Below the pieces are notes generated by a model. It was given only the letters and a program-made list of their open reading frames with translations, was not told the DNA's origin and did not search any database. This document shows positions 12,498 to 21,275 of a stretch of DNA of 36,096 nt, in pieces (the first letter of the stretch is position 1; each line of letters begins with the position of its first letter). Made by a program: the position numbers and the translations under genes. The DNA is from Gammaproteobacteria bacterium (lineage in GTDB: Bacteria; Pseudomonadota; Gammaproteobacteria; DSM-16500): assembly GCA_013287085.1 (NCBI GenBank), contig JABDEM010000016.1:1-36096 (forward strand), in the 5' to 3' direction.

Positions 12498-15194
12498 ATG
12501 ACAGAAAACACCACAAAACCTATTATTTTGGTCGATGGATCTTCGTATCTCTATCGCGCCTTTCATGCGTTGCCGCCGCTCGTTAATTCTAAAGGATTTC
12601 CTACGGGCGCTATCTATGGCGTCGTTAATATGTTGCGCAAAATGATTGCTGACTATCAGCCTATTTATATAGCCGTCATTTTTGATGCTAAAGGTAAAAC
12701 ATTTAGGGAAGAACTGTATGAGCATTACAAAGCTAACCGTCCCCCTATGCCTGATGATCTGATTCAACAGATTGAGCCCTTACATAATATTATTCGCGCC
12801 CAAGGAGTCCCTCTCATTATGATAGAAGGGGTTGAGGCGGATGATGTGATTGGAACGCTTGCAAAGAATGCAAAAAAACAAGGCATGGACGTATTAATTT
12901 CAACGGGCGATAAAGATTTTGCCCAGTTAGTCGATACTTCAATAACACTTATCAATACTATGTCCAATACGGTCTTAAACCCCAAAACCGTCGTTGATAA
13001 ATTTGGTATTCCACCTGAACACATCACTGATTACTTAGCACTGATAGGCGACACAGTAGACAATATCCCAGGTGTTCCTCAGGTCGGTCCTAAAACAGCC
13101 GTGAAATGGCTACAAGAATATGGCTCTTTGGATAATTTAATTAAAAATGCTGCTGCAATCAAAGGAAAAGTAGGGGAAAATTTACGCGCCTCACTGGCAC
13201 AACTTCCTCTTTGTAAAACTCTCGCGACCATTAAATGCGATGTGGATCTAGACTTATCTTTAGAATCTTTAAAAAGAAAAGAACCCAACAAAACAACACT
13301 CACAACTCTATTTCAAGATTTAGAATTTAAAACCTGGTTAACTGATTTACTTTCAAACGACAAAGAAGCGCAAGAAAAAAAATATCATCATTATGAAATA
13401 ATTACTTCAGAGCCTGTTTTTGAAAAATGGTTAAAAAAATTATACTCAGCAAAATTAATTTCATTTGATGTTGAAACCACTAGTTTAAATACTATTGATG
13501 CAGAATTAGTAGGGCTTTCTTTTGCTATAGAAAAAAGTGAAGCAATCTATATCCCTTTTGCACACGATTATGCCGGTGCGCCATTACAATTAAATCGTGC
13601 GGAAGTATTAGCAAAATTAAAACCGCTGCTTGAAAGTTCAGACATAAAAAAAGTTGGGCAAAATTTAAAATATGATAAAGAAGTTTTAGCAAATTACGAT
13701 ATCGATTTACAAGGTATTGCTTATGATACCATGTTGGAATCTTATATTTTAGACAGCGCTGGCAATCGACATGATATGAACACGTTGGCTTTAAAACACT
13801 TAGGCTGGAAAACCATTACCTTTGAAGATATCGCAGGAAAAGGCGCTAAACAATTAACTTTTAATCAAATTCCACTAGAAAAAGCAGGAACTTATGCGGC
13901 TGAAGACGCGGATGTAGTTTTGCAATTACATCAAAATTTATGGCCCAAATTAGAAAAAGAAAAAGGGTTAAAATATATTTTCGAAAAAATTGAAGTGCCT
14001 TTAATTTCAGTGCTTGCTCGCATGGAAAGAACCGGCGTCTTAATTGATGCAGGCATGTTAGAAAAACAATCTATAGAATTAGAAGCTCGTTTAAAAATAC
14101 TAGAACAAGAAGCGTTTGATTTATCGGGTAGTGAATTTAATTTAAATTCTCCTAAACAATTACAAGAAGTTTTATTTGATCGATTAAAATTGCCCGTATT
14201 ACAAAAAACTCCCACGGGCCAACCTTCTACTGCAGATGCTGTGCTACAAGACTTAGCGCATGATTTTCAATTACCTAAAATTATCATTGAATATAGATCT
14301 TTAAGTAAATTAATTTCCACTTATACCACACGTTTACCGCAACAAATAAATCCTAAAACTAACCGCGTCCATACTTCTTATAATCAAACGGGAGCAGCTA
14401 CCGGCCGCCTTTCTTCATCCGAACCCAATTTACAAAATATTCCGATAAGAACTGCTGAAGGTCGTCGTATTCGTCAAGCATTTATAGCGGCGCCCGATTG
14501 CGTCATTATCAGCGCAGATTACTCACAAATTGAATTACGTATCATGGCGCATATCTCTTCTGATCCTAATTTACTTAAAGCCTTCGAAAATAATTTAGAT
14601 GTTCATGAAGCAACCGCGGCTGAAGTCTTAGGCATTCCTTTAGAAAAAGTCACTTCTGATGAACGTAGAAACGCTAAAGCCATTAATTTTGGTTTGATTT
14701 ATGGCATGTCTGCTTTCGGCTTAGCAAAACAATTAGGGATCGATCGAAACTCTGCACAAAATTATATTGATCGTTATTTTGCACGTTACCCCAATGTAAA
14801 AAACTACATGGATAATACTCGTCTTAAAGTACGTGAATCTGGCTTCGTAGAAACTTTATGGGGACGCAGACTTTATTTGCCAGAAATTCATTCCAGTCAA
14901 ATGATGCGCCAAAAAGCAGCTGAACGCGCCGCGATCAATGCGCCTTTACAAGGGAGCTCAGCTGATATTATTAAAATGGCTATGATCGAGATTGATGCTT
15001 GGTTACGATCTGATAAAATTACTGCAAAAATGATTATGCAAGTCCATGATGAATTAGTCTTTGAAGTCGCAAAAACCGATGTGGATCGCGCCATTGAAAA
15101 AATTCGACACTTTATGATGCATGCGGCAAAATTAAAAGTTCCACTCGATGTCTCTATTGGCACGGGAAATAATTGGGATGAAGCTGCGGGTTAA
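12498..15194 (+). CDS. polA: DNA polymerase I
   Basis: Gap-filling and Okazaki-fragment polymerase with 5'-3' and 3'-5' exonucleases. 898 aa from ATG 12498; the in-frame TTG at 12477 would add seven atypical residues, and ILVDGSSYLYRAFHALPPL is the family start. The 5'-nuclease domain is about 1-290. The 3'-5' exonuclease looks active, with acidic residues present in FDVETTSLN, NLKYDKEVL and YAAEDADV. Polymerase motifs A (IISADYSQIELRIMA), B (RRNAKAINFGLIYG) and C (MQVHDELVFEV) are all intact. The Shine-Dalgarno is weak. ruvX follows after 3 nt, suggesting an operon. Confidence 0.97.
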   Translation: MTENTTKPIILVDGSSYLYRAFHALPPLVNSKGFPTGAIYGVVNMLRKMIADYQPIYIAVIFDAKGKTFREELYEHYKANRPPMPDDLIQQIEPLHNIIRAQGVPLIMIEGVEADDVIGTLAKNAKKQGMDVLISTGDKDFAQLVDTSITLINTMSNTVLNPKTVVDKFGIPPEHITDYLALIGDTVDNIPGVPQVGPKTAVKWLQEYGSLDNLIKNAAAIKGKVGENLRASLAQLPLCKTLATIKCDVDLDLSLESLKRKEPNKTTLTTLFQDLEFKTWLTDLLSNDKEAQEKKYHHYEIITSEPVFEKWLKKLYSAKLISFDVETTSLNTIDAELVGLSFAIEKSEAIYIPFAHDYAGAPLQLNRAEVLAKLKPLLESSDIKKVGQNLKYDKEVLANYDIDLQGIAYDTMLESYILDSAGNRHDMNTLALKHLGWKTITFEDIAGKGAKQLTFNQIPLEKAGTYAAEDADVVLQLHQNLWPKLEKEKGLKYIFEKIEVPLISVLARMERTGVLIDAGMLEKQSIELEARLKILEQEAFDLSGSEFNLNSPKQLQEVLFDRLKLPVLQKTPTGQPSTADAVLQDLAHDFQLPKIIIEYRSLSKLISTYTTRLPQQINPKTNRVHTSYNQTGAATGRLSSSEPNLQNIPIRTAEGRRIRQAFIAAPDCVIISADYSQIELRIMAHISSDPNLLKAFENNLDVHEATAAEVLGIPLEKVTSDERRNAKAINFGLIYGMSAFGLAKQLGIDRNSAQNYIDRYFARYPNVKNYMDNTRLKVRESGFVETLWGRRLYLPEIHSSQMMRQKAAERAAINAPLQGSSADIIKMAMIEIDAWLRSDKITAKMIMQVHDELVFEVAKTDVDRAIEKIRHFMMHAAKLKVPLDVSIGTGNNWDEAAG

Positions 15195-15197
15195 AAA

Positions 15198-15623
15198 ATG
15201 AAAAAAACGGCTATAAATGTATTATTAGGTTTTGATTTTGGTACCAAAAGTATTGGAGTCGCCGTCGGTCAAACCATTACCCAAACCGCGCGCGGAATTA
15301 CGGCAGTTAAAGTGAGCCAAGGAAAAAAAGTTCCTTGGGAAGCCATCGATTCTCTCGTAAAAACCTGGAAGCCTGATGCTTTCGTCGTGGGTATTCCGTT
15401 AAATATGGATGGGACTGAACAACCCTTAACGGAACTCGCTAAACAATTTGCACAATTATTGCATGAGCGTTATCAATTACCCGTGTATAATGCAGATGAG
15501 CGCCTAACAACCGTTGCAGCCAAAGAAGAGCTGTTTGATAAAGGGGGTTACAGAGCTTTGAATAAAAGTGATATTGATTCAAAATCGGCTCAATTAATTT
15601 TACAAAGTTGGCTTAAAAGGTGA
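15198..15623 (+). CDS. ruvX: RuvX/YqgF, Holliday-junction-resolvase-fold nuclease
   Basis: 141 aa, typical for YqgF. RNase H-like fold with the first acidic residue in LGFDFGTKSIGVAVG, the PLNMDGTEQP loop, and DERLTT with its second acidic cluster. The C-terminal DIDSKSAQLILQSWL supplies the last acidic residues. The family processes the 5' end of pre-16S rRNA and is also described as a putative Holliday junction resolvase. It starts 3 nt after polA and ends 3 nt before dsbB, so the three are probably cotranscribed. Confidence 0.93.
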   Translation: MKKTAINVLLGFDFGTKSIGVAVGQTITQTARGITAVKVSQGKKVPWEAIDSLVKTWKPDAFVVGIPLNMDGTEQPLTELAKQFAQLLHERYQLPVYNADERLTTVAAKEELFDKGGYRALNKSDIDSKSAQLILQSWLKR

Positions 15624-15626
15624 TAT

Positions 15627-16121
15627 ATGATGAAACTAACGAGTATAAGAGCGAGTTATTTTTTAGGTTTTGCAGCTTGTTTAGCCATCTTCTTGTATTC
15701 TTTATATTTACAATTCAATGTCGGTATTCAACCTTGCGCTTTATGCGTTTTACAAAGAATAGTTCTTGTTTCAATAGGTTTAGTATTTTTTCTAGGATCT
15801 TTATTTAGAGTTCATAAAATCGCCCATATTGCCTTAGGACTTTTAACCACCTTACTTTCTGTGCTGGGGGTTGCTTTAGCAGGTAGGCAAGTTTGGATTC
15901 AACATTTTCCAGGGCAAAGCGGAGACACTTGCGGAGCCAGCTTACAATATATGCTCAAAGTACTCCCCTTCACCGAAGTATTAAAAAATATTTTCCAAGG
16001 GTCGGCTGAATGCACACAGATTGGTTGGCGCTTTCTTTCGATTAGCTTATCAGAATGGTCTCTGTTCTGGTTTGTGATCTTTTTAATTCTTTCTTTATGG
16101 CAATTAACGAAAAAAGTTTAA
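15627..16121 (+). CDS. dsbB: Disulfide bond formation protein DsbB
   Basis: Inner-membrane protein that reoxidises DsbA and passes electrons to quinones. 164 aa with four membrane helices (about 10-30, 42-62, 68-86 and 140-160). The first periplasmic loop has the redox pair C37-A-L-C40 in QPCALCVLQR. The second loop has the other pair, in GDTCGAS and SAECTQ. Its conserved R follows the first pair. The gene ends with a 4-nt convergent overlap with the SET-domain gene. No DsbA is in view, but several exported proteins in this window carry cysteines. Confidence 0.93.
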   Translation: MMKLTSIRASYFLGFAACLAIFLYSLYLQFNVGIQPCALCVLQRIVLVSIGLVFFLGSLFRVHKIAHIALGLLTTLLSVLGVALAGRQVWIQHFPGQSGDTCGASLQYMLKVLPFTEVLKNIFQGSAECTQIGWRFLSISLSEWSLFWFVIFLILSLWQLTKKV

Positions 16122-16588
16122 CTACTTTTGATTAATTGAACCAAAGTTATTAACAGTGTAGCGACTATCAATGCACGGCCATAAAATGATTTACTTGGAT
16201 GTGTGAGCCGATACCAAAACGGCGTAGATTTTACCGGCACGTCTCTACAGCTAAACCAATTATCCCCATACGAAACGAAAATTTCTTCACCTTTTTTAAT
16301 AGGTCTAATGGCTTTAAATATTACAATTCCGTTCATTTCGTCAAAATAATAAGTAGTATTAGGCTGGTCTGAATGGTTATATAACAAACCAAATCCGGTA
16401 AAAATGGCTGATTTCCCACCTACATTAAAATAATAATTTTCTAGGTTAACATGATGATTCTCTAAAATTATAATCCGGCATTCTTCAATAACTTCGTCGA
16501 TATTGATATTAACATCTGCGAAAATGCCATAACCGTGAATAGGTGATTTTTTTGCAGTAATGTGATGCTTAATGAGTTCCGTCTTCAT
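16118..16588 (-). CDS. SET-domain protein (putative lysine methyltransferase) with C-terminal membrane anchor
   Basis: 156 aa from ATG 16588, preceded by AAAAGG; an upstream in-frame ATG at 16642 lacks such a site. The SET fold is recognisable: SPIHGYGIFADVNINIDEVI (15-34) is the N-flank. GFGLLYNHSDQPN (65-77) contains the SAM/active-site N-H-S, and KKGEEIFVSYGDNW (98-111) is the catalytic E-x-x-x-x-Y block. Residues 139-153 (ALIVATLLITLVQLI) form a likely single C-terminal membrane helix. SET proteins transfer methyl groups to protein lysines. Some intracellular bacteria export them to host chromatin, but others act on bacterial proteins. No signal peptide. Target unknown; the C-terminal anchor is the odd feature. 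Confidence 0.8.
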   Translation of the reverse strand: MKTELIKHHITAKKSPIHGYGIFADVNINIDEVIEECRIIILENHHVNLENYYFNVGGKSAIFTGFGLLYNHSDQPNTTYYFDEMNGIVIFKAIRPIKKGEEIFVSYGDNWFSCRDVPVKSTPFWYRLTHPSKSFYGRALIVATLLITLVQLIKSS

Positions 16589-16653
16589 AAATGCCTTTTC
16601 CCCCTCGAAATGTAAGATAATAGATATATAGGGCATATACAAGGAGAGAGCTT

Positions 16654-17097
16654 ATGGCGCTCAAAGGGATCTGCCAAGTCAGTTGTCTTGCTAGTCTTCT
16701 GTTTTTCCAAACCTGTTATGCCCAAGGCTTCCCTTATCCAGGCCAAACTCTTCAAATCCACACCCACTTTCACTCTATCATTGGCAAACCCACTTGGTTG
16801 CTTATCCTAAGAGACCCAGAATCCCAACGCGTATTGCCTTACTTATTTGAACCCCGAGAAAATGATAACTTCTGGGTAGCCTTTTCTACCGCGCATGCCT
16901 ACATAGTCACCGTCTCAAAAATGAAATGGGGACCTTTTGCAGTCATCAATAATTTTTGCGGCTTAGAAAATGGTGTTATCACGAATAAATCCTTTTTTAT
17001 CACTTTAACAGGCAATTTATCTCCCAATGTGAATAGTTTTCATTGCGGCGTGTTAAAATACAATGATACTCCCTTCACAATAGTAGGTTCACAGTAA
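16654..17097 (+). CDS. Small secreted protein, paralogue of the one at 8962
   Basis: 147 aa; ATG preceded by AAGGAGAG. Signal peptide about residues 1-23 (hydrophobic core, then CYAQG). The mature part shares spaced landmarks with the protein at 8962-9426. These are FHSII near the start, a hydrophobic beta-strand (WLLIL), YIVTV mid-way, a cysteine in NFCGLEN, FFITLTG, a second cysteine in FHCGV, and KYNDTPFTIVG at the end. Identity is low but order and spacing are preserved. Function unknown. It lies only 9 nt before the cystathionine beta-synthase gene, so it may head that operon, and it is divergent from the SET gene. Confidence 0.8.
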   Translation: MALKGICQVSCLASLLFFQTCYAQGFPYPGQTLQIHTHFHSIIGKPTWLLILRDPESQRVLPYLFEPRENDNFWVAFSTAHAYIVTVSKMKWGPFAVINNFCGLENGVITNKSFFITLTGNLSPNVNSFHCGVLKYNDTPFTIVGSQ

Positions 17098-17106
17098 GGA
17101 ATTGAA

Positions 17107-18069
17107 ATGGAAGTTAAATCACTGCTTGAATTGATTGGCAAAACCCCTTTAGTACGCTTAAATCGAATTGCAAAAGAGCTTCCCTGTGAAATTTATGGTA
17201 AATGTGAATTCTTAAATCCAGGCGGATCAGTCAAAGATAGAATTGGTTTGAGCATGGTTTTAGAAGCCGAGAAAGCAAACAAAATTCGCCCCGGCACAAC
17301 TCTAATAGAAGCAACATCTGGAAATACTGGAATTGGTGTAGCTTTAGTCGGCGCTATCAAAGGCTATCCTGTTATTATCACCATGCCGCAAAAAATGAGC
17401 CAAGAAAAAGAAACGGTATTGCGCGCCTTAGGCGCCAAAATTTATCGCACACCGACTGAAGTTGCATGGGATCATCCTGACAGCCATATTTCACTTGCCA
17501 AAAAATTAGAAAAACAAATTCCTAATGCTTATTATCTCGATCAATATTCAAATCCTGCTAATCCTAATATTCATTATGAAACGACGGGCGAAGAAATTTT
17601 AGCTGACATACCCGACAATTTAGCAATGGTGGTAGCTGGGGTTGGGACAGGCGGAACCATAACAGGCATTGCTAGAAAAATTAAAGAACAAAGAAAAGAA
17701 GTAGAAATAATTGGTGTTGATCCTTACGGTTCAATACTCGGTGGCGGCACGGAAGTATTTCCCTATTTAGTCGAAGGCATAGGTTATGATTTTTGCCCTA
17801 AAGTATTAGATAATCATTTGATTGATGAATATATCAAAGTCAATGATCAAGATTCTTTTATGATGGCAAGACGTTTAATCAAAGAAGAAGGCCTCTTGGT
17901 AGGCGGCTCATCAGGCTCTGCAGTTTGGGCTGCACTACAGGCTGCAAAACGCCTTAAAAAAGGGCAAAAATGTGTGGTAATTTTACCGGACGGCATTCGA
18001 AATTATTTAAGAAAATTTGTTGATGATCATTGGATGGAAGAAAAAGGGTTAGAAATCAATGAAGAATAA
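17107..18069 (+). CDS. cbs: Cystathionine beta-synthase (catalytic core only)
   Basis: PLP enzyme condensing serine and homocysteine to cystathionine, the first step of reverse transsulfuration. 320 aa; SD AAGGA. Motifs: NPGGSVKDRIG with PLP Lys43, EATSGNTGIG, LDQYSNPANPNIHYETTGEE, GVGTGGTITGIARKIKE, GVDPYGSIL, and ILPDGIRNYLRKFVDDHWM. The last four resemble cystathionine beta-synthase more than CysK. The haem-binding N-terminus and the C-terminal Bateman (AdoMet-sensing) domain of animal enzymes are absent. The next gene overlaps by 11 nt and encodes the partner lyase, which supports the assignment over cysteine synthase. Confidence 0.88.
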   Translation: MEVKSLLELIGKTPLVRLNRIAKELPCEIYGKCEFLNPGGSVKDRIGLSMVLEAEKANKIRPGTTLIEATSGNTGIGVALVGAIKGYPVIITMPQKMSQEKETVLRALGAKIYRTPTEVAWDHPDSHISLAKKLEKQIPNAYYLDQYSNPANPNIHYETTGEEILADIPDNLAMVVAGVGTGGTITGIARKIKEQRKEVEIIGVDPYGSILGGGTEVFPYLVEGIGYDFCPKVLDNHLIDEYIKVNDQDSFMMARRLIKEEGLLVGGSSGSAVWAALQAAKRLKKGQKCVVILPDGIRNYLRKFVDDHWMEEKGLEINEE

Positions 18070-19213
18070 AAAATTAAATTTAGGAACACGCGTGATTCAT
18101 GCAGGGCAATCACCAGATCCCTCAACCGGCGCTGTCATGACCCCCATTTATGCAACCTCTACTTACGCTCAAACTAGTCCCGGAAAACATAAAGGCTATG
18201 AATACTCCAGAACACAAAATCCAACAAGACACGCTTATGAAGCTTGCATTGCCGATTTAGAATCCGGCACTCGTGGCTTTGCATTCGCATCCGGAATGGC
18301 TGCCATTGCAACCGTTATAGAATTATTAAATCCAGGCGATCATATTTTAGCAGTCGATGATGTCTATGGGGGCACTTATCGTTTATTTGAAAAAGTAAGA
18401 AAAAGATCTGCTGGATTAGAAATTTCATTTGTAGATTTTTCAGATCTAGCACTCGTTAAAAAATCTATAAAACCCAATACAAAAATGATTTGGGTAGAAA
18501 CACCGACTAACCCCATGTTAAAAATTATTGATCTTGCAGGGGTTATAAAAATAGCCAAAGAACATAAATTAATTTCCGTCGTTGATAATACCTTCGCAAC
18601 CCCTATTTTACAGCGTCCATTAGAATTAGGATTTGATATCGTCGTTCACTCAGCCACTAAATATATTAATGGCCATTCAGATGTAATTAATGGCGTTGTG
18701 ATTGTAGGTGAAAATAAAGAACTAGCAGATCAAATTGGATTTCTACAAAATGCAGTGGGCGCAATTGCAGGCCCTTTTGATAGTTTTCTCGCCTTAAGAG
18801 GCGTTAAAACCCTCGCGATTCGCATGCAACGCCATTGTGAAAATGCGATGGAACTAGCAGATTGGTTAGAAAAAAATCCTAAAGTCGCCAAAGTTTTTTA
18901 TCCTGGATTAAAAAGCCATCCGCATCATCTATTAGCCAAACAACAAATGTCGGCGTTTGGTGGCATGATAACCGTAGAATTAAAATGCTCTTTAGAAGAA
19001 ACCATAAAGATATTAGAACGCTGTGAAATTTTCACGCTCGCTGAAAGTTTAGGTGGCGTTGAAAGTTTAATTGAACATCCTGCCATTATGACACACGCAA
19101 CTATCCCTAAAGTTCAAAGAGAAAAATTAGGCATTAAAGATAGTCTAATTCGACTGTCGGTTGGGATTGAAAATATCGAAGATTTAAGGCAAGATCTCAC
19201 CAATGCATTTTAA
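18059..19213 (+). CDS. Cystathionine gamma-lyase (Cys/Met metabolism PLP enzyme)
   Basis: 384 aa member of the trans-sulfuration PLP family. Visible: TPIYATSTYAQTSPG, YEYSRTQNPTR, FASGMAAI, WVETPTNPMLKI, VVDNTFATP, and the PLP lysine K201 in HSATKYINGHSD. The family covers gamma-lyase, gamma-synthase and beta-lyase, which are hard to separate by eye. Overlap by 11 nt with the upstream cystathionine beta-synthase gene argues for gamma-lyase, releasing cysteine from cystathionine. The downstream folC start also overlaps by 11 nt. The operon would supply cysteine from methionine-derived homocysteine, useful to a bacterium feeding on host amino acids. Confidence 0.85.
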   Translation: MKNKKLNLGTRVIHAGQSPDPSTGAVMTPIYATSTYAQTSPGKHKGYEYSRTQNPTRHAYEACIADLESGTRGFAFASGMAAIATVIELLNPGDHILAVDDVYGGTYRLFEKVRKRSAGLEISFVDFSDLALVKKSIKPNTKMIWVETPTNPMLKIIDLAGVIKIAKEHKLISVVDNTFATPILQRPLELGFDIVVHSATKYINGHSDVINGVVIVGENKELADQIGFLQNAVGAIAGPFDSFLALRGVKTLAIRMQRHCENAMELADWLEKNPKVAKVFYPGLKSHPHHLLAKQQMSAFGGMITVELKCSLEETIKILERCEIFTLAESLGGVESLIEHPAIMTHATIPKVQREKLGIKDSLIRLSVGIENIEDLRQDLTNAF

Positions 19214-20426
19214 TACTTTATCCCAATGGCTAGATTACATTAAATCCCAACACCCAACCGAAATGGATTTAAGTCTTGAACGCGTCATTGATATTGGCCA
19301 CAAACTCAATATATTAAATCCAAAATGCCCTGTCATTACTGTCGGCGGAACTAATGGAAAAGGATCAACCGTTGCAGGATTAGAATCTATCTATTTAGCC
19401 CAAAAATATAAAGTCGGCGCATTTACTACGCCCTTTATTTTTAAATTCAATGAACAGCTTAGAATTAACGGAAAAGATATTAGCGACGATCTTCTGATTA
19501 GCGCTTTTGAAAAAATTGAAGCGGCGCGCGGTGAAACAACCTTAACGATATTTGAATTTAAAACCTTAGCTGCGTGTCTTATTTTTAAAGAAGAAAACTT
19601 AGATATCTGGTTACTTGAAGTAGGCTTAGGCGGACGTTTCGATGCAGTAAATGCTATTGATGCAGATATTGCCGTCATCACTAGCATAGGACTTGATCAT
19701 ACCGAATGGTTGGGGAATACACGCGAAGATATTGCGCTTACCAAATCAGGCATTTTTCGCCCAGGAAAACCAGCCGTTTGCGGTGATCCCAATCCACCCG
19801 AAACATTATTTCACACGCATTTTTATTGCCAAGGAAAAGAATTTAGTTTTACAGAAGAAGAAACCACTTGGAGTTGGACTAGCAAAAATAAAGAATTAAA
19901 AAATCTACCTAAAACTAAACTCTTATTACAAAACATGTCTACGGTATTAATGGTGATTGAATTAATGCAATATCGCCTACCGGTATCACAAAACAATATT
20001 ATCCAAGGCTTATCCAATGCCTCTTTACCGGGCCGTATTCAAGTATTACCGGGAGACGTTACAAAAATTTTTGATGTCTCACACAATCCCGATTCCGCAG
20101 AACTTTTAGCGACTCACCTAAGAAAAAATACAGTTACAGGAAAAACCCATGCGGTATTTTCCATGTTAGCTGATAAAGATATACAAAAAACATTGCTCGC
20201 TATTAAAGATTGCGTAAGTCACTGGCACATAGGCCCCATTAAAGATGCCAGAGCCGCCTCTTTAAGCGTCTTAGATTATTGCTTTCGTGCCCTAAACATA
20301 TCAAATAAACAAGCTTATGAAAGTCTAAACCAGGCTTATCAATCTGCTCTAAACCAAGCAAAACCTGGCGATCAAATCGTTATTTTCGGCTCATTTCGGA
20401 CTGTTTCTGAAGCAACTTCTACATAA
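19203..20426 (+). CDS. folC: Bifunctional dihydrofolate synthase / folylpolyglutamate synthase
   Basis: Mur-ligase-family enzyme that adds glutamate to dihydropteroate and to folates using ATP. 407 aa (E. coli 422). P-loop VGGTNGKGSTVAGLE near 45-60, TTPFIFKFNEQLRING, EVGLGGRFDAVNAID, SIGLDHTEWLG, and the C-terminal domain start FDVSHNPDSAELLATHL. It overlaps the preceding lyase gene by 11 nt, so folate glutamylation is coupled to the transsulfuration genes. The folK-folP fusion lies one gene away on the opposite strand. Confidence 0.95.
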   Translation: MHFNTLSQWLDYIKSQHPTEMDLSLERVIDIGHKLNILNPKCPVITVGGTNGKGSTVAGLESIYLAQKYKVGAFTTPFIFKFNEQLRINGKDISDDLLISAFEKIEAARGETTLTIFEFKTLAACLIFKEENLDIWLLEVGLGGRFDAVNAIDADIAVITSIGLDHTEWLGNTREDIALTKSGIFRPGKPAVCGDPNPPETLFHTHFYCQGKEFSFTEEETTWSWTSKNKELKNLPKTKLLLQNMSTVLMVIELMQYRLPVSQNNIIQGLSNASLPGRIQVLPGDVTKIFDVSHNPDSAELLATHLRKNTVTGKTHAVFSMLADKDIQKTLLAIKDCVSHWHIGPIKDARAASLSVLDYCFRALNISNKQAYESLNQAYQSALNQAKPGDQIVIFGSFRTVSEATST

Positions 20427-20469
20427 CTAGTTAATTATTCAAAGAAATTTATATTACGCTCCTTAATAA

Positions 20470-20481
20470 AACCTTAAGGTT
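20470..20481. repeat. 12-bp perfect palindrome between folC and the unknown membrane protein gene
   Basis: AACCTTAAGGTT is a perfect palindrome 44 nt after the folC stop and 47 nt before the next ATG. It could be a weak terminator stem or an operator for the 248-aa gene. No T tract follows. Confidence 0.25.
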
Positions 20482-20528
20482 GGTTTGTTAAGCTATCAAC
20501 TTTAACAAAATGATACGATGAGGGTTTT

Positions 20529-21275
20529 ATGGCATCTATAGCTGAAATACGGGCGGAATTTAATAAAGCAAACGAGTTGTTGCCTGAGGTTAAAAAATCA
20601 GATTTTACAAATTTTTCTGATAACGAATTTAGAGAGTTAAATGATCAACGCGCTGCTGCTATCCGTTGCATTGAGGATTTTAGTAACAACGTTATTAATG
20701 AGCATTATCTCCGCTATGGAAACATTAGTGATTTTAAAGCAATGCAAATTGGAATTCGTGTTTGTAACTTTGTAAGAGAAATGCGGGATGCAACAACAGA
20801 CGCTGAACGACAACAAGCAGCCGCGAAAGATTTTCAAGAAAAAGTTAATCCCTCTTCTGAAATAAATCCTGAATCGAGAGCAGGTTTGGGAGGCTTAACC
20901 GGTGGCATTATTGGGGCAGTAGCAGGCTTTTTTTCAGTTTATGCTTATGCCGCTGCCGCATCAGCTCCTGGTGCTGCCGGCCCTATCACTGGGGCGATAA
21001 TAAAATTAGTTTTATTGGGCATTGCTGTTGGGGTTGCCATTCCTGCTGCAGTATTTGGTATACTTATCGGCTGTTGTATTGGATGCTGTGCAACAAACAA
21101 TCCTCGAGCTCCGATTATGACACAATCTGTTACTCAGAACACATTCGGTTTTTTCAGTCATTTAAATAATGCTAATACCCGTCAGGCGGGACTAGCTGGA
21201 ACTCAAACTCCTTACGCTCCATCAGCACCACCCGCGGATCCAGATCCACAAGAGGTCGTCAGACTAGCTGGCTAA
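20529..21275 (+). CDS. Unknown protein with Gly/Ala-rich hydrophobic hairpin and Pro-rich tail
   Basis: 248 aa; ATG preceded by GAGGG. Not recognised. Residues 1-115 are soluble and helical with many charged and Asn residues. Residues 118-150 and 152-187 form two long hydrophobic Gly/Ala-rich segments (GGLTGGIIGAVAGFF; VLLGIAVGVAIPAAVFGILI), ending in GCCIGCC. Residues 188-248 are polar, with a Pro-rich end (APSAPPADPDP). It has no signal peptide. The layout (soluble head, glycine-zipper-like hairpin, polar tail) resembles membrane-inserting effectors of intracellular bacteria, but that is inference. It has its own intergenic region, and its end overlaps the convergent folK-folP gene by 12 nt. 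Confidence 0.75.
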   Translation: MASIAEIRAEFNKANELLPEVKKSDFTNFSDNEFRELNDQRAAAIRCIEDFSNNVINEHYLRYGNISDFKAMQIGIRVCNFVREMRDATTDAERQQAAAKDFQEKVNPSSEINPESRAGLGGLTGGIIGAVAGFFSVYAYAAAASAPGAAGPITGAIIKLVLLGIAVGVAIPAAVFGILIGCCIGCCATNNPRAPIMTQSVTQNTFGFFSHLNNANTRQAGLAGTQTPYAPSAPPADPDPQEVVRLAG

